DNA of 64,000 bases, from the NCBI RefSeq assembly GCF_032999765.1, contig NZ_CP136051.1, forward strand, positions 2,332,417 to 2,396,416, in the 5' to 3' direction. The position numbers were made by a program, and so were the translations under genes. The notes under the pieces are model-generated. The model was not told the origin of the DNA and ran no database searches. It saw only the letters and a list, made by a program, of their open reading frames with translations. Each line of letters begins with the position of its first letter. Position 1 is the first letter of the stretch. Origin of the DNA: Imperialibacter roseus (GTDB lineage: Bacteria > Bacteroidota > Bacteroidia > Cytophagales > Cyclobacteriaceae). Of the stretch, positions 26,568 through 36,800 are shown piece after piece.

Positions 26568-27773
26568 ATGAAAACAGATTTTGGCTATTTAACCTACTGC
26601 TCCAATATACACGCCGGCGAAAGCTGGGCAGATCATTTCGCTGCACTCAGGAAGTTCATTCCTTCGGTGAAAGTGAAATGCAGCCCAGACCAGCCTTTTG
26701 GGATAGGGCTGCGCTTATCTAATGAGGCATCGATAGACCTTGCTAAAGAGGGCGCTTTGGTTGAATTTAAAGACTGGTTGTCCACTTCTGACTGTTATGT
26801 CTTCACCATGAATGGGTTTCCCTACGGCGGCTTTCACAACACTCGTGTGAAAGAGCAGGTTCATGCCCCCGACTGGACTACAAACGACAGGGTGAATTAC
26901 ACCACCCGCCTGTTCGATATACTTTCTCAGCTGCTGCCTGCAGGCATGGAAGGCGGAATCTCCACCTCACCTTTGACTTATCGTTATTGGCACAAGCCTG
27001 AAGAACTCCACAACGTTTTTGAAGTTGCCACAATGAAAATGATTGAGGTAGCCAAGCACCTCAAACGGCTACATGACACCACGGGGCAGCTACTTCACCT
27101 GGATATTGAACCCGAGCCAGATGGTCTTTTGGAATCCGGGCCAGAGTTCATTGATTGGTACAAAAAATACTTGCTTCCGTTGGGGGTAGCTGAGTTGCAA
27201 AAGGAATTTGATCTATCTGTAGCGGAGGCAGAGGCAACTATAAAGCGTCATGTGCAGCTTTGCTATGACGTGTGTCACTTTGCGGTGGGTTATGAAAATC
27301 ACCAGGAAGTGGTCAACAAGTTAAGCGCTTTAGGTATTAAAACAGGTAAAATTCAGATCAGTGCTGCGCTAAAAGCCCCGATGGCATCAGGAGAGTCGAG
27401 GAACCCAGTGATTGCTGCCTTCAAAGGCTTCAACGAATCGACCTATCTCCATCAAGTAGTTGCCCGCACCCAAAGCGATGGTTTTAAACGCTATCCTGAT
27501 TTACCGGAAGCTCTTGCCGACGCCGACAATCAGGACATAAAAGAATGGCGTTCTCATTTTCATGTGCCATTATTTGTGGAAGACTACGGCGTATTGAAAT
27601 CGACGCAAGAAGACATTGTGAAGGTGCTTGACCTACAAAAGACGAAGCCATTCACCCATCACCTTGAAATTGAAACCTACACCTGGGAAGTGTTGCCAGA
27701 TGGGCTGAAATTACCAATAGATGAATCCATAGTAAGGGAAATGAAATGGGTGATTAATCAGCTCAATGGCTAG
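26568..27773 (+). CDS. eboE: Metabolite-traffic protein EboE (xylose-isomerase-like TIM barrel)
   Basis: A 401-aa protein of the xylose-isomerase-like TIM-barrel fold. Characteristic segments are YCSNIHAGESWADHF, HLDIEPEPDG, CYDVCHFAVGYE and FVEDYG, with Glu and His residues fit for a metal site. ATG at 26568 starts the protein directly after the eboD stop; an earlier in-frame start inside eboD is unlikely. The protein is cytoplasmic. In cyanobacteria the ebo products act in delivery of a metabolite across the membrane; the chemistry of EboE is unknown. Overlaps eboF by 8 bp. Confidence 0.85.
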   Translation: MKTDFGYLTYCSNIHAGESWADHFAALRKFIPSVKVKCSPDQPFGIGLRLSNEASIDLAKEGALVEFKDWLSTSDCYVFTMNGFPYGGFHNTRVKEQVHAPDWTTNDRVNYTTRLFDILSQLLPAGMEGGISTSPLTYRYWHKPEELHNVFEVATMKMIEVAKHLKRLHDTTGQLLHLDIEPEPDGLLESGPEFIDWYKKYLLPLGVAELQKEFDLSVAEAEATIKRHVQLCYDVCHFAVGYENHQEVVNKLSALGIKTGKIQISAALKAPMASGESRNPVIAAFKGFNESTYLHQVVARTQSDGFKRYPDLPEALADADNQDIKEWRSHFHVPLFVEDYGVLKSTQEDIVKVLDLQKTKPFTHHLEIETYTWEVLPDGLKLPIDESIVREMKWVINQLNG

Positions 27774-29148
27774 TTCCATCAAGCAGCAAATGAAAAAAAC
27801 CGTCGTTATTGATGTCGTAGGACTATCGGCCCATCTGATAGGAGAGCATACACCATTTCTTCAAGACTATATAAAGGGAAGGCAGGTGCAGTCCATTGTG
27901 CCGATGCTGCCTGCGGTTACCACTTCAGTTCAGTCGACTTATGTTACTGGCAAATGGCCCACTGAAACTGGCATCGTCGGCAATGGTTGGTACGACCATC
28001 AGGATTCAGAAATAAAGTTTTGGAAGCAATCCAATAAACTGGTAGCAGGAGAGAAAATATGGGAGAAGGCGAAGAAAGTTGACCCTTTGTTTACCTGCTC
28101 CAAAATGTTCTGGTGGTACAATATGTACTCCTCGGCTGATTTTTCTGTAACACCCAGGCCACAATACCTGGCCGATGGGAGAAAAATGCCTGATTGCTAT
28201 ACGCAGCCGGCCGGCCTTAGGGATGAGTTGCAGAAGGAGTTGGGTCAATTCCCCTTGTTTCAGTTTTGGGGGCCTGGTGCTAACATCAAATCCACCCAAT
28301 GGATAGCCGATGCCTCCGTTTTCACCGATCGCCGATATGACCCCACGCTGACACTCATCTATTTGCCTCATCTCGACTACTGCTTACAAAAATTCGGTCC
28401 CGACTTCGAGTTGGTAGGAAAGGAGCTCACCGAAATTGACCAGGTGGTAAAAGGGCTGGTGGATTACTACACAAAAAAGAAGGCCAATATTATCTTGTTG
28501 TCGGAATACGGCATAAGCCCGGTGAGTAGGCCTGTTCACTTTAACAGACTGCTGCGCAAAAAGGGGCTTCTTAGTATCCGGGAGGAAAGGGGGCTGGAGT
28601 TACTGGATGCTGGTGCCTCGAAAGCATTTGCTGTAGCCGACCATCAAGTTGCACACGTTTATGTCAACGATCCATCGGTAATGGAAGAGGTAAAACGGCT
28701 GGCCGAAGCAACACAGGGAGTGAGCCTGGTGCTGGACAAAACCGAGCAAAAGAAGCATCATATCGACCACGAACGTTCGGGCGACCTGGTGCTCATAGCC
28801 GACGAGCATAGCTGGTTTACCTATTACTTTTGGCAGGATGATTCCAAAGCACCTGACTATGCAAGAGCCGTTGATATCCATAAAAAGCCTGGGTATGATC
28901 CTGTGGAAATGTTTATGACTTCCAAAGCGAGGGCTGGGTACAAACTGCTGCGCAAAAAGCTTGGCTTCCGCTATGTGATGGACGTGATCCCGTTAGATGC
29001 TACTTTGATCAAGGGGTCGCATGGCAGTCCTCTGGTGGGTAGAAAATACCACCCCATCCTGGTAACAGACAAAAAAGTAAGCGACAAGCCACTCGCCGCC
29101 ACCTCCGTGCATGATATCATTTGGGAATCACTCAACGGCTCAGTTTAG
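27766..29148 (+). CDS. eboF: Alkaline-phosphatase-fold phosphodiesterase EboF
   Basis: A 460-aa nucleotide-pyrophosphatase/phosphodiesterase-type enzyme. The metal-Asp start VVIDVVGL, nucleophile loop PAVTTSVQSTYVTGKWP (Thr nucleophile), YLPHLDYCLQKFGPD (Asp and His ligands) and later GSHGS fit the family. Probably removes or transfers a phosphate group from the ebo metabolite. It overlaps eboE by 8 bp and is the last gene of the cluster. Its 3' end overlaps the convergent acyl-CoA oxidase-like gene by 4 bp, so the two transcripts run into each other. Confidence 0.87.
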   Translation: MASSIKQQMKKTVVIDVVGLSAHLIGEHTPFLQDYIKGRQVQSIVPMLPAVTTSVQSTYVTGKWPTETGIVGNGWYDHQDSEIKFWKQSNKLVAGEKIWEKAKKVDPLFTCSKMFWWYNMYSSADFSVTPRPQYLADGRKMPDCYTQPAGLRDELQKELGQFPLFQFWGPGANIKSTQWIADASVFTDRRYDPTLTLIYLPHLDYCLQKFGPDFELVGKELTEIDQVVKGLVDYYTKKKANIILLSEYGISPVSRPVHFNRLLRKKGLLSIREERGLELLDAGASKAFAVADHQVAHVYVNDPSVMEEVKRLAEATQGVSLVLDKTEQKKHHIDHERSGDLVLIADEHSWFTYYFWQDDSKAPDYARAVDIHKKPGYDPVEMFMTSKARAGYKLLRKKLGFRYVMDVIPLDATLIKGSHGSPLVGRKYHPILVTDKKVSDKPLAATSVHDIIWESLNGSV

Positions 29149-31463
29149 GGCTTCCTAACCGCTATAGGCGCTGCAAGTAAAGCATCCGGAATAGCAAAAG
29201 CGTCGGTGAGTGCCACGGCGTTTTGCCTCACTTCCAGGCAAAGTGTATTCACTAGCTGACGAATGGCTTTTGTTTTAGCACCAGCCATGTAGTCGGCCTC
29301 CAGGTACCAGCCTTTGTTCTTCTCTATTTGTGACAAAGCAAAGAGCTGGCAAAGCTTCGTTAAGATGTGTTTGCTGCCCTCATCTGTCACTTCTTCAATC
29401 TTTTGTTGAAACTGTTCCAGAATAATCCTTTCAATGTATGCATGACCTACCATGACGAGGTGATACTGACATTGATTGAAAGCGTCGAAAGAGTCCATTC
29501 CCTGGTCGATGTAGTGCTTCAACCGCTTGGCGGAAGAGGCCAGAATGCTTTTTTCCCGGTACCTGAATGCAGCCAGGTGAAACTCTGAATCCAGCAAGTG
29601 CTCTTTATCAGTATTTCTGATGGTGATGGGGTTCATTTCCTGGATGCTCACCTTGGCCTGGTCGGTCACGTAGTTCAGCATGCCGAACAGGTTCATGTGG
29701 CCAAACTCCTGCCTGAACTCAGACAGCCTGCTTTTGGCAACCAGCTGCATCAGCACGGTATTATCGCCCTCGAAAGTGGTATAAATCTCTGTGTCATTTT
29801 TCAAAGCAGCGATGCGGTTTTCAGCTAAATAGCCTTTGCCACCAAGCGCTTCTCTGCACTCCTGCAAGCTGGCGGTAGCGTTCCATGTCGCCCACGACTT
29901 TAGTCCGGCTGCCAGGGCTTCGATTTCCTGCATATCTTCTTCGGTTCTTTTAAGGAACCGTTGAGTAAGATATTGCAAGGCGAAATGCAAAGCATATGCG
30001 TTGGAAAGCAGCGGCATAAGGCGGCGCTGATGGGTGCGATAATTGAGAATAGGCACCTCACTACCACCTTCCGGCCCGAATTGCTTTCTGCCGTCGGCAT
30101 ACCTTATTGCTATGGTAAGCCCAGATTTGGTGGCACTTAGTCCAGACCGGGGAATGCCTATTCTGCCGCCCACAAGAGTGCCAAGCATGGTGAAAAACCT
30201 GCGATTGTCGCTGCTGATTGGGCTGGCGAACTGCCCATTTTCATCGATGCTGGCAAAGCGATCCAGCATGCTTTCCTTTGGAATCACCACATTGTCGAAA
30301 CGTATCACCCCGTTGTCGACGCCGTTCAAGCCCATCTTTCTGCCGCAGTCCTTAATGGTCACGCCCGTATGCATATTGCTTTTTTTGTCTCTTAAGGGGA
30401 CAACGAAGGCACTAACCCCGTAGTCGGTTCCGTCAATGATCAGCTTGGCGAATACCGTGGCCATTTGGCCATGCAGCGCTGCGTTGCCAATGTACTCCTT
30501 CTGGGCTTTGGGGTTGGGTGTGTGAATGGTGATTTTGCCCGACTTGTGATCATAGGTGGCAGTGGTTTCAATACCCTTTACATTTGAACCATGGCCTGTT
30601 TCTGTCATTGCAAAACAGCCCGGGAGATTGAGCGTACCCGCATCAGCCAGGTATTTTTTATGGTGTTTTTGGGTGCCCAAGAAGTAGATACTCATACCGA
30701 AAAGCCCAAACTGTACCCCAAACTTAATGACCATGCTCAGGTCGTGGTAGCTAAGAGTCTCCATGATGGTGAAATAGCCTTCCATGTCATCAGCGCCACC
30801 AAACTCTTTAGGGTAAGCACGGTTGCCATAGCCTTGCGATGCAAGGATTTTGCACCAATGGAGTACTTTTTCACGGTATTCGGTAAGGTCTCCGGTGTCC
30901 AGATATTTGAACTCGGGGTCGGATAGGAGTGTCTTTACTTTAGCAATGAGGGCAGCTTGATCACCATCCAAAATTGCCCTGAGTTTATCAACGGAAAATG
31001 TTTTTTGTGATGCGAGTGTTTCCGCTTCGGTAGCAGCCCTGTCATTAGACGCCAGATGGAATGCCGACTCCCTGCTAATAATGCCCAAGGCATCTTCAAT
31101 ATCCCGCAGTGGCTGCTGAGCATTCTGAAAGGCTACTTCATCTCTGCCGATACTATTAAGCTCTGCAAGCTTGTTGCCAATGTCAACCAGGCTTGTTTTC
31201 ATTTCGGGTGACAGCTCCTGAGAGATACGTTTTATTTCTGTGAGCCAGCTTTTTATCTCGTTGGGAGACGGCGGCTTCGCTGGGTTCAGGTAAGACAGCA
31301 GCAATTCCCTTTCCTCGTTTTTCAGCCACGACTGCTTGTTGATCAAACTTTGGATATTTTTTATCTCACTTGGCGTAAGCACGTCATCCGCCCACACCAT
31401 GTAAAACATGGGTAGGAAAGAATACAGCGATGGGTTGGCTTTGAGTAAGGGGGAATTGATCAT
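29145..31463 (-). CDS. Acyl-CoA dehydrogenase/oxidase-like flavoprotein with N-terminal helical extension
   Basis: A 772-aa FAD enzyme that removes two hydrogens from the alpha-beta bond of acyl-CoA in fatty-acid beta-oxidation. The acyl-CoA oxidase signatures are FAMTETGHGSNVKGIETTA (flavin and substrate), VDNGVIRFDNVVIP, and the C-terminal REALGGKGYLAENR and TTFEGDNTVLMQ, the last holding the probable catalytic Glu. The first ~75 residues are a separate helical domain (VWADDVLTPSEIKNIQSLI) resembling a TerB-like fold, unusual for the family. Whether the electrons go to oxygen or to an ETF is not readable. Cytoplasmic. Confidence 0.88.
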   Translation of the reverse strand: MINSPLLKANPSLYSFLPMFYMVWADDVLTPSEIKNIQSLINKQSWLKNEERELLLSYLNPAKPPSPNEIKSWLTEIKRISQELSPEMKTSLVDIGNKLAELNSIGRDEVAFQNAQQPLRDIEDALGIISRESAFHLASNDRAATEAETLASQKTFSVDKLRAILDGDQAALIAKVKTLLSDPEFKYLDTGDLTEYREKVLHWCKILASQGYGNRAYPKEFGGADDMEGYFTIMETLSYHDLSMVIKFGVQFGLFGMSIYFLGTQKHHKKYLADAGTLNLPGCFAMTETGHGSNVKGIETTATYDHKSGKITIHTPNPKAQKEYIGNAALHGQMATVFAKLIIDGTDYGVSAFVVPLRDKKSNMHTGVTIKDCGRKMGLNGVDNGVIRFDNVVIPKESMLDRFASIDENGQFASPISSDNRRFFTMLGTLVGGRIGIPRSGLSATKSGLTIAIRYADGRKQFGPEGGSEVPILNYRTHQRRLMPLLSNAYALHFALQYLTQRFLKRTEEDMQEIEALAAGLKSWATWNATASLQECREALGGKGYLAENRIAALKNDTEIYTTFEGDNTVLMQLVAKSRLSEFRQEFGHMNLFGMLNYVTDQAKVSIQEMNPITIRNTDKEHLLDSEFHLAAFRYREKSILASSAKRLKHYIDQGMDSFDAFNQCQYHLVMVGHAYIERIILEQFQQKIEEVTDEGSKHILTKLCQLFALSQIEKNKGWYLEADYMAGAKTKAIRQLVNTLCLEVRQNAVALTDAFAIPDALLAAPIAVRKP

Positions 31464-31647
31464 GGGTGTTATCGTTTGTCTAAATTTTGCTCTTTAAATG
31501 TTTTAAAACAATGATAATTTATTTCAGCCTAAGCTTGCATCGAACTTACTTCCAAAAAAGGCCATAACTGAATTTAACCTTTCGAAAAAAGAGTTGTTAA
31601 ATACCACTCGAATTTGATTAGTTTAATTCGACTAACTCTAACAAGCC

Positions 31648-33765
31648 ATGCGACCATTTGTTACCATCTTTTTGTTCCTTTTGTTTTGCTGTTTGTCAGT
31701 AGCAAACATTCATGCTCAGCCTTTTTCTTTCGAATCCATCAAATCGTATCCGTTTCCGGCTGACCTGACTGCCGCTGCTACGGGTAGCAAAATAGCATGG
31801 ACTTTCAACGAACAAGGTCAAAGAAACATCTACGTAGCTGAAGGCCCTGATTTCAAAGCAAGAAAGCTTACGCAATACAACGACGACAGTGGACAGGAGA
31901 TATCGAGCCTGGCAGTGAGTGCTGATGGTCAGTGGGTGGTTTATGTGAGAGGGGGAGACCATGGCTCTAATTGGGACGACGATGCGCCGGTGAATACCTC
32001 TTTCCTTCCGGAGCCGCCAAAAGTTCAGGTTTGGAGCATTCCGTTTGCAGGCGGAGAGCCAAAAATGTTGGCAGATGGGGACTTGCCCTCTGTTTCGCCA
32101 AATTCAAAAACGGTGGCCTATGTTAAAGCCGGGCAGATATTGTCTGTACCCATTGACGGCTCTGCGAAAGGCGAGGCAATGTTTACGGCAAGAGGACGAA
32201 ACGGCAGCATCACCTGGTCACCAGATGGTGCAAGAATGGCTTTCGTATCCAATAGGGGCGACCATTCATTTGTTGGGGTTTTCACCAACAATGAAACGCC
32301 GATTACCTGGCTGGCCCCTTCTTTCAATTTTGACAGATCTCCAGATTGGTCGCCCGATGGCACACGAATCGTTTTTGTTCGCACCCCGGGTGCGGGTGGT
32401 GCGCCCGACTCGATACTGGCAAGAAAGCATCGCCCGTGGGCCATTTGGTCAGCCGATGTGTCAACGGCTCAGGCCAAAAAGCTCTGGGAGGCACCCAAAA
32501 CGCTTGCTGGCTCAACACCCAACACTCACGGTGGGGTTAACCTCCATTGGGCTGCCAAAGGCAAGATTGTCTTCATGTCGTACAAAGACGGCTGGCCTCA
32601 CATGTATTCAATGCCTGAAAATGGTGGCGAACCCATGTTGCTGACGCCTGGTAACTTCATGGCAGAGCATGTGAATCTAAGCAGTGATCGTACAACATTG
32701 TTGTTTAGCGGGAATACAGGCCCCGATCCACTCGATCTCGACCGGCGTCATGCAGTTCAGGTGTCGGTGGACAAGGCCGATATGAAGGTACTTACCCCTG
32801 GGACGGGCCTTGAGTGGACACCCGTAATGACCGGCGACGGCAAAAGCATAGCAATGATCAACGCAACAGCGCAACGGCCGCCGCTTCCGGTTGTGCTCCC
32901 GGCTAACGGAGGCAAAGTGAAGCTGCTCGCCGAAGATCGCATTCCTTCTGATTTCCCATCCAAAAACCTGGTAACTCCCACGCAGGCCATATTTACATCT
33001 GAGGACGGATTTACCATCCACGGTCAGCTGTTTACACCGACCAATAGGTCAGCGAAAGGGCCTGCCATCATCTATGTACACGGTGGGCCGCCAAGGCAAA
33101 TGTTGCTGGGTTGGCATTACTCCGACTATTACACGAATGCCTACGCCACAAACCAGTACCTGGCTAGTTTGGGGTTCACAGTGCTTGCTGTCAATTACAG
33201 ACTGGGGATAGGTTATGGCTACGAATTTCACAACCCGGCAGATGCAGGTACCTGGGGAGCGAGTGAGTACAAAGACATTAAGGCAGCGGGGCTTTGGCTT
33301 GGCAAGCAGCCAGGTGTGGATGCATCTAAGATTGGCATTTACGGTGGGTCATACGGTGGCTATTTGACGGCCATGGCACTGGGACGAAACTCTGATATTT
33401 TTGCCGCTGGCGTCGATATTCACGGTGTGCATGAGAGAACGACCGGTAGGATCGGAGATATCCTGTATCCAGATCAATATGAAAAAGCGCCGGATGCTGA
33501 GAAAGCGGCTCGAGTAGCCTGGGAGTCTTCTCCAGCGTCAACAGTTGGCGGCTGGACGTCTCCAGTGCTGATTATACATGGTGATGATGACAGAAATGTC
33601 CGTTTTAGCCAAAGCACTGATTTGGTGCAACGACTGCTTGAAAAAGGAGTGGAGATGGAAACCATCGTCATCGTCGACGACACCCATCATTGGATGAAGC
33701 ATGGGAACTCCTTAAAAGCGGGAAAAGCGACGGCTGACTTCTTTGTGAGGAAGTTAATGAAGTAA
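31648..33765 (+). CDS. Secreted S9 family peptidase (prolyl oligopeptidase type)
   Basis: A 705-aa exported serine peptidase. The signal peptide ends ANIHAQP. Residues ~30-420 form a seven-bladed propeller with TolB/WD40-like repeats (ITWSPDGARMAFVSNRGD; RSPDWSPDGTRIVFVR). The alpha/beta-hydrolase domain carries GGSYGGY (nucleophile Ser, near residue 570), HGDDDRNV (Asp) and THHWM (His near residue 690). It probably cleaves short peptides in the periplasm, dipeptidyl- or acylaminoacyl-peptidase style. No lipobox or T9SS signal. Confidence 0.92.
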   Translation: MRPFVTIFLFLLFCCLSVANIHAQPFSFESIKSYPFPADLTAAATGSKIAWTFNEQGQRNIYVAEGPDFKARKLTQYNDDSGQEISSLAVSADGQWVVYVRGGDHGSNWDDDAPVNTSFLPEPPKVQVWSIPFAGGEPKMLADGDLPSVSPNSKTVAYVKAGQILSVPIDGSAKGEAMFTARGRNGSITWSPDGARMAFVSNRGDHSFVGVFTNNETPITWLAPSFNFDRSPDWSPDGTRIVFVRTPGAGGAPDSILARKHRPWAIWSADVSTAQAKKLWEAPKTLAGSTPNTHGGVNLHWAAKGKIVFMSYKDGWPHMYSMPENGGEPMLLTPGNFMAEHVNLSSDRTTLLFSGNTGPDPLDLDRRHAVQVSVDKADMKVLTPGTGLEWTPVMTGDGKSIAMINATAQRPPLPVVLPANGGKVKLLAEDRIPSDFPSKNLVTPTQAIFTSEDGFTIHGQLFTPTNRSAKGPAIIYVHGGPPRQMLLGWHYSDYYTNAYATNQYLASLGFTVLAVNYRLGIGYGYEFHNPADAGTWGASEYKDIKAAGLWLGKQPGVDASKIGIYGGSYGGYLTAMALGRNSDIFAAGVDIHGVHERTTGRIGDILYPDQYEKAPDAEKAARVAWESSPASTVGGWTSPVLIIHGDDDRNVRFSQSTDLVQRLLEKGVEMETIVIVDDTHHWMKHGNSLKAGKATADFFVRKLMK

Positions 33766-33863
33766 GATAGTCTACTATAATAGTTAATATTTTTATTGCT
33801 AAGGGTATGTATTTAGTTTCCGGTTTATGAAGTAAAGATTTTTAAAATATTTACTTTTAACCA

Positions 33864-36800
33864 GTGAAACTTTTGAACCGACAGCTTCTTTTTGTGTCTT
33901 TTATATGCCTTATGTACATTCACAAGGCATCAGCGCAACAGGTATTGTCTGTTAGAGACAAATTAGGATATTCAAATTCCTACGGTAGCGGGAGCCACGT
34001 TGCAAACACCTTTTCCAACAAAGATACCCTGGGAGTAACACTGTATGCGAAAGGATCATCGAATGCCTTAACAGAACCAGAGGCAAAGCGTGGTGAATTT
34101 ATTGTTAAATTCAAACAAGGCATACCCTCTGCTTCGCAAAGCAAGCAAAGTGGATTTAATGCCAAGCCTTTCAAGGATCCGGCTCTGTTCGATAAGTTAC
34201 GTTCAGACCTGAATTTGCTGCACTCGGCCCGAACAAAAGGGAGTAAAAATACATCGACTGTTTCTTCGCTTGAAAAGGAGTATTCAAAAGCTTTCTTTGG
34301 GGCCCATATAAGAGTTAGTGAAGAGTTGGTTGAAGAAATACAAAAACTGGACTATGTCGAATCCGTCCACCCAAACGGTGTTGTAAAGGCTTTTCTGGAT
34401 ACTAGTGTACCTTTAGTTCGTGCCCCGGAGGTGTGGGACACTTATGATACACGGGGGGAGGGAATTGTTGTTGGTATAATTGATACAGGTATTGATTACA
34501 ATCACCCCGCTCTGGGTGGTGGCTTTGGTCCTGATTTTAAAGTAGTTGGTGGGTATGATTTTGTGAACGATGATAATGACCCCTTCGATGACAATGAACA
34601 TGGGACACACGTAGCTGGTATTGTTGCAGCCAATGGAGGTGGGCTTGTGGGCGTTGCGCCTGAGGCTAAGCTAGTGGCACTTAAAGTATTAAACCAATAT
34701 GGATTTGGGTACGATGACGACATCCTTGATGCCATAGAATGGGCAGTTGATCCCAATGGTGACGGCGATTATAGCGACCGGCTGGATGTTGTGAATATGA
34801 GCCTTGGCGGGCCAGGTGACTACCAGTCGCCAACAGCGATTGCTGTCAATGCTGCTGTGGAAATGGGAATTGTTTTTTGCGTAGCCGCTGGTAATTCTGG
34901 TGGTTTTAAGACAATCGGCAGCCCAGGCACAGCGGAAAGAGCCATCACAGTTGGAGCCAGCGACGACAACGACATGTTAGCCTACTTTAGCAGCAAGGGC
35001 CCAAATGCAGGGAATTATGCAATCAAGCCCGATTTGTTGGCTCCAGGCGTAAATATAACGTCGAGTGTTCCTGGAGGAGGTACTGCGAATTTTAATGGAA
35101 CATCCATGGCTACCCCTCACGTTGCGGGAGTAGCTGCCCTTTTAAGAGACATTCATCCCGACTGGACTGTAGATCAGGTAAAGGCAGCACTCACAACAAC
35201 CGCCAAAGACCTCGGGTTGGAAGTAATGCAACAGGGTTCTGGCAGGTTAGATGCAGTGAAAGCTGCAGGTGTCAGCTGTACTGCATATCCAACCCAATTG
35301 AGTTATGGACTAAATGCAACCGATCAAGCCAATTGGGGTGGATCAAGGACGGTGACTGTTACGAATAATAGTGATTCTGACCAATCGTATTCCATAACAG
35401 TGACAGGAACGCAAGCAGGGGTAACACTGACTCCAACTGAGACAGCTTTTACGCTAAGTTCCGGCCAGTCAACCACCGTAGGCTTTTCTCTTGCCGTTGA
35501 CAATAATGTATTTGAACAGGAGCCCAAGGCCTCACAATCCACCGGAGGTAGGGTGACAATTGCAGGCGAAGAAGATATGCTTGTAATACCCTGGGCTTTC
35601 GTTAGCGGGACTATTGTCAGAATAGCTTTTGAGGATAATCAATTGAACAGGGATTACAATAAGCTAATCCAATTATTCAACGACGATTTTTCTTATGGGG
35701 CCAACGATGCTTCATTTTCGGAAGATGGGTTAACTGCAACCTTTCTTGTGCCCAACGCTACTTACAATGCATTTTTCCTGTTTGAAGATTGGAGCAAGAT
35801 TGCGCTGAAAGAAAATATTGTCGTTGATGGAAGTACCACTATTTCGATAACCTCGGCCGATGTAGAAAACAAAATAACCTTTGCTGCTTCAGATGAGAAT
35901 GGTGAAAGTTTAGCAGGCAGGTATCAGGGAACCTTAACCTTACTGATCCAGTCAAAAAGCAGCAGGTTTGGAAATATTGTTTCCTACGGCACTGCGCTTC
36001 GTGAATTAAATTTTTCCGATTTTTCCTCCGAGTACTTCGCTATAACAAACTACACATTTGATGTTCGGAATGAGGCTGGCAACAAGTTGTATAACATAGA
36101 GTTGGGTGCTTTTGATGGACTCTCTGAAAGTGTAGACATTCAGCGAACCCCGCAAGATCTTTACCACTTTGGTCTTGATTTTGATTTACCGGGCCCATCT
36201 GCTGTTCATGATATTACCTTCTTTGTTAATGCGCATTGGTTTGACGACTATGGTGGGGGCGGAAATACCGTTGGTTTTGGTTGGAATTGGGGCAGTAGTT
36301 TAAATTTGCCTGTAGACATATGGCATGCAGACGCATATATTACTGAGTCCTCAGTTATTAACAACTGGGGCTTAGGGCTTGATGCACATGTTTCTAAGAA
36401 TGTCAACGATTCATATCATTCGTTGCGAACTAAACTACTCAGGGTCTTTGATGATAAGATTGTTAGCTTCGATGGCAAATGGCCACTGAGCGACACGCCG
36501 GGAATGAATGTGGGGCAAACAATCAATTTTGGCGGTGGAGTTCTGCACCCAGGGACCTACCTTAATAATTACGATATCCGTTCAAGTGCTTTTTTGGGAT
36601 CATTCGGAGAGGAAACCTATTTCCTGTATGATCAGATGAATGTGAAAGTTTCGGCGAACGACTTGGTTCTTTTCAATGGAACAGGAAGAGACTTTTTCTC
36701 AGACTGGGGTTTTTATCAGGCCGGACAGTATCAATTTGATTTCACTGTTCCACATGAACAAATGCCTGGCCAGGAGGGCATCATCAAATACACAACCAAT

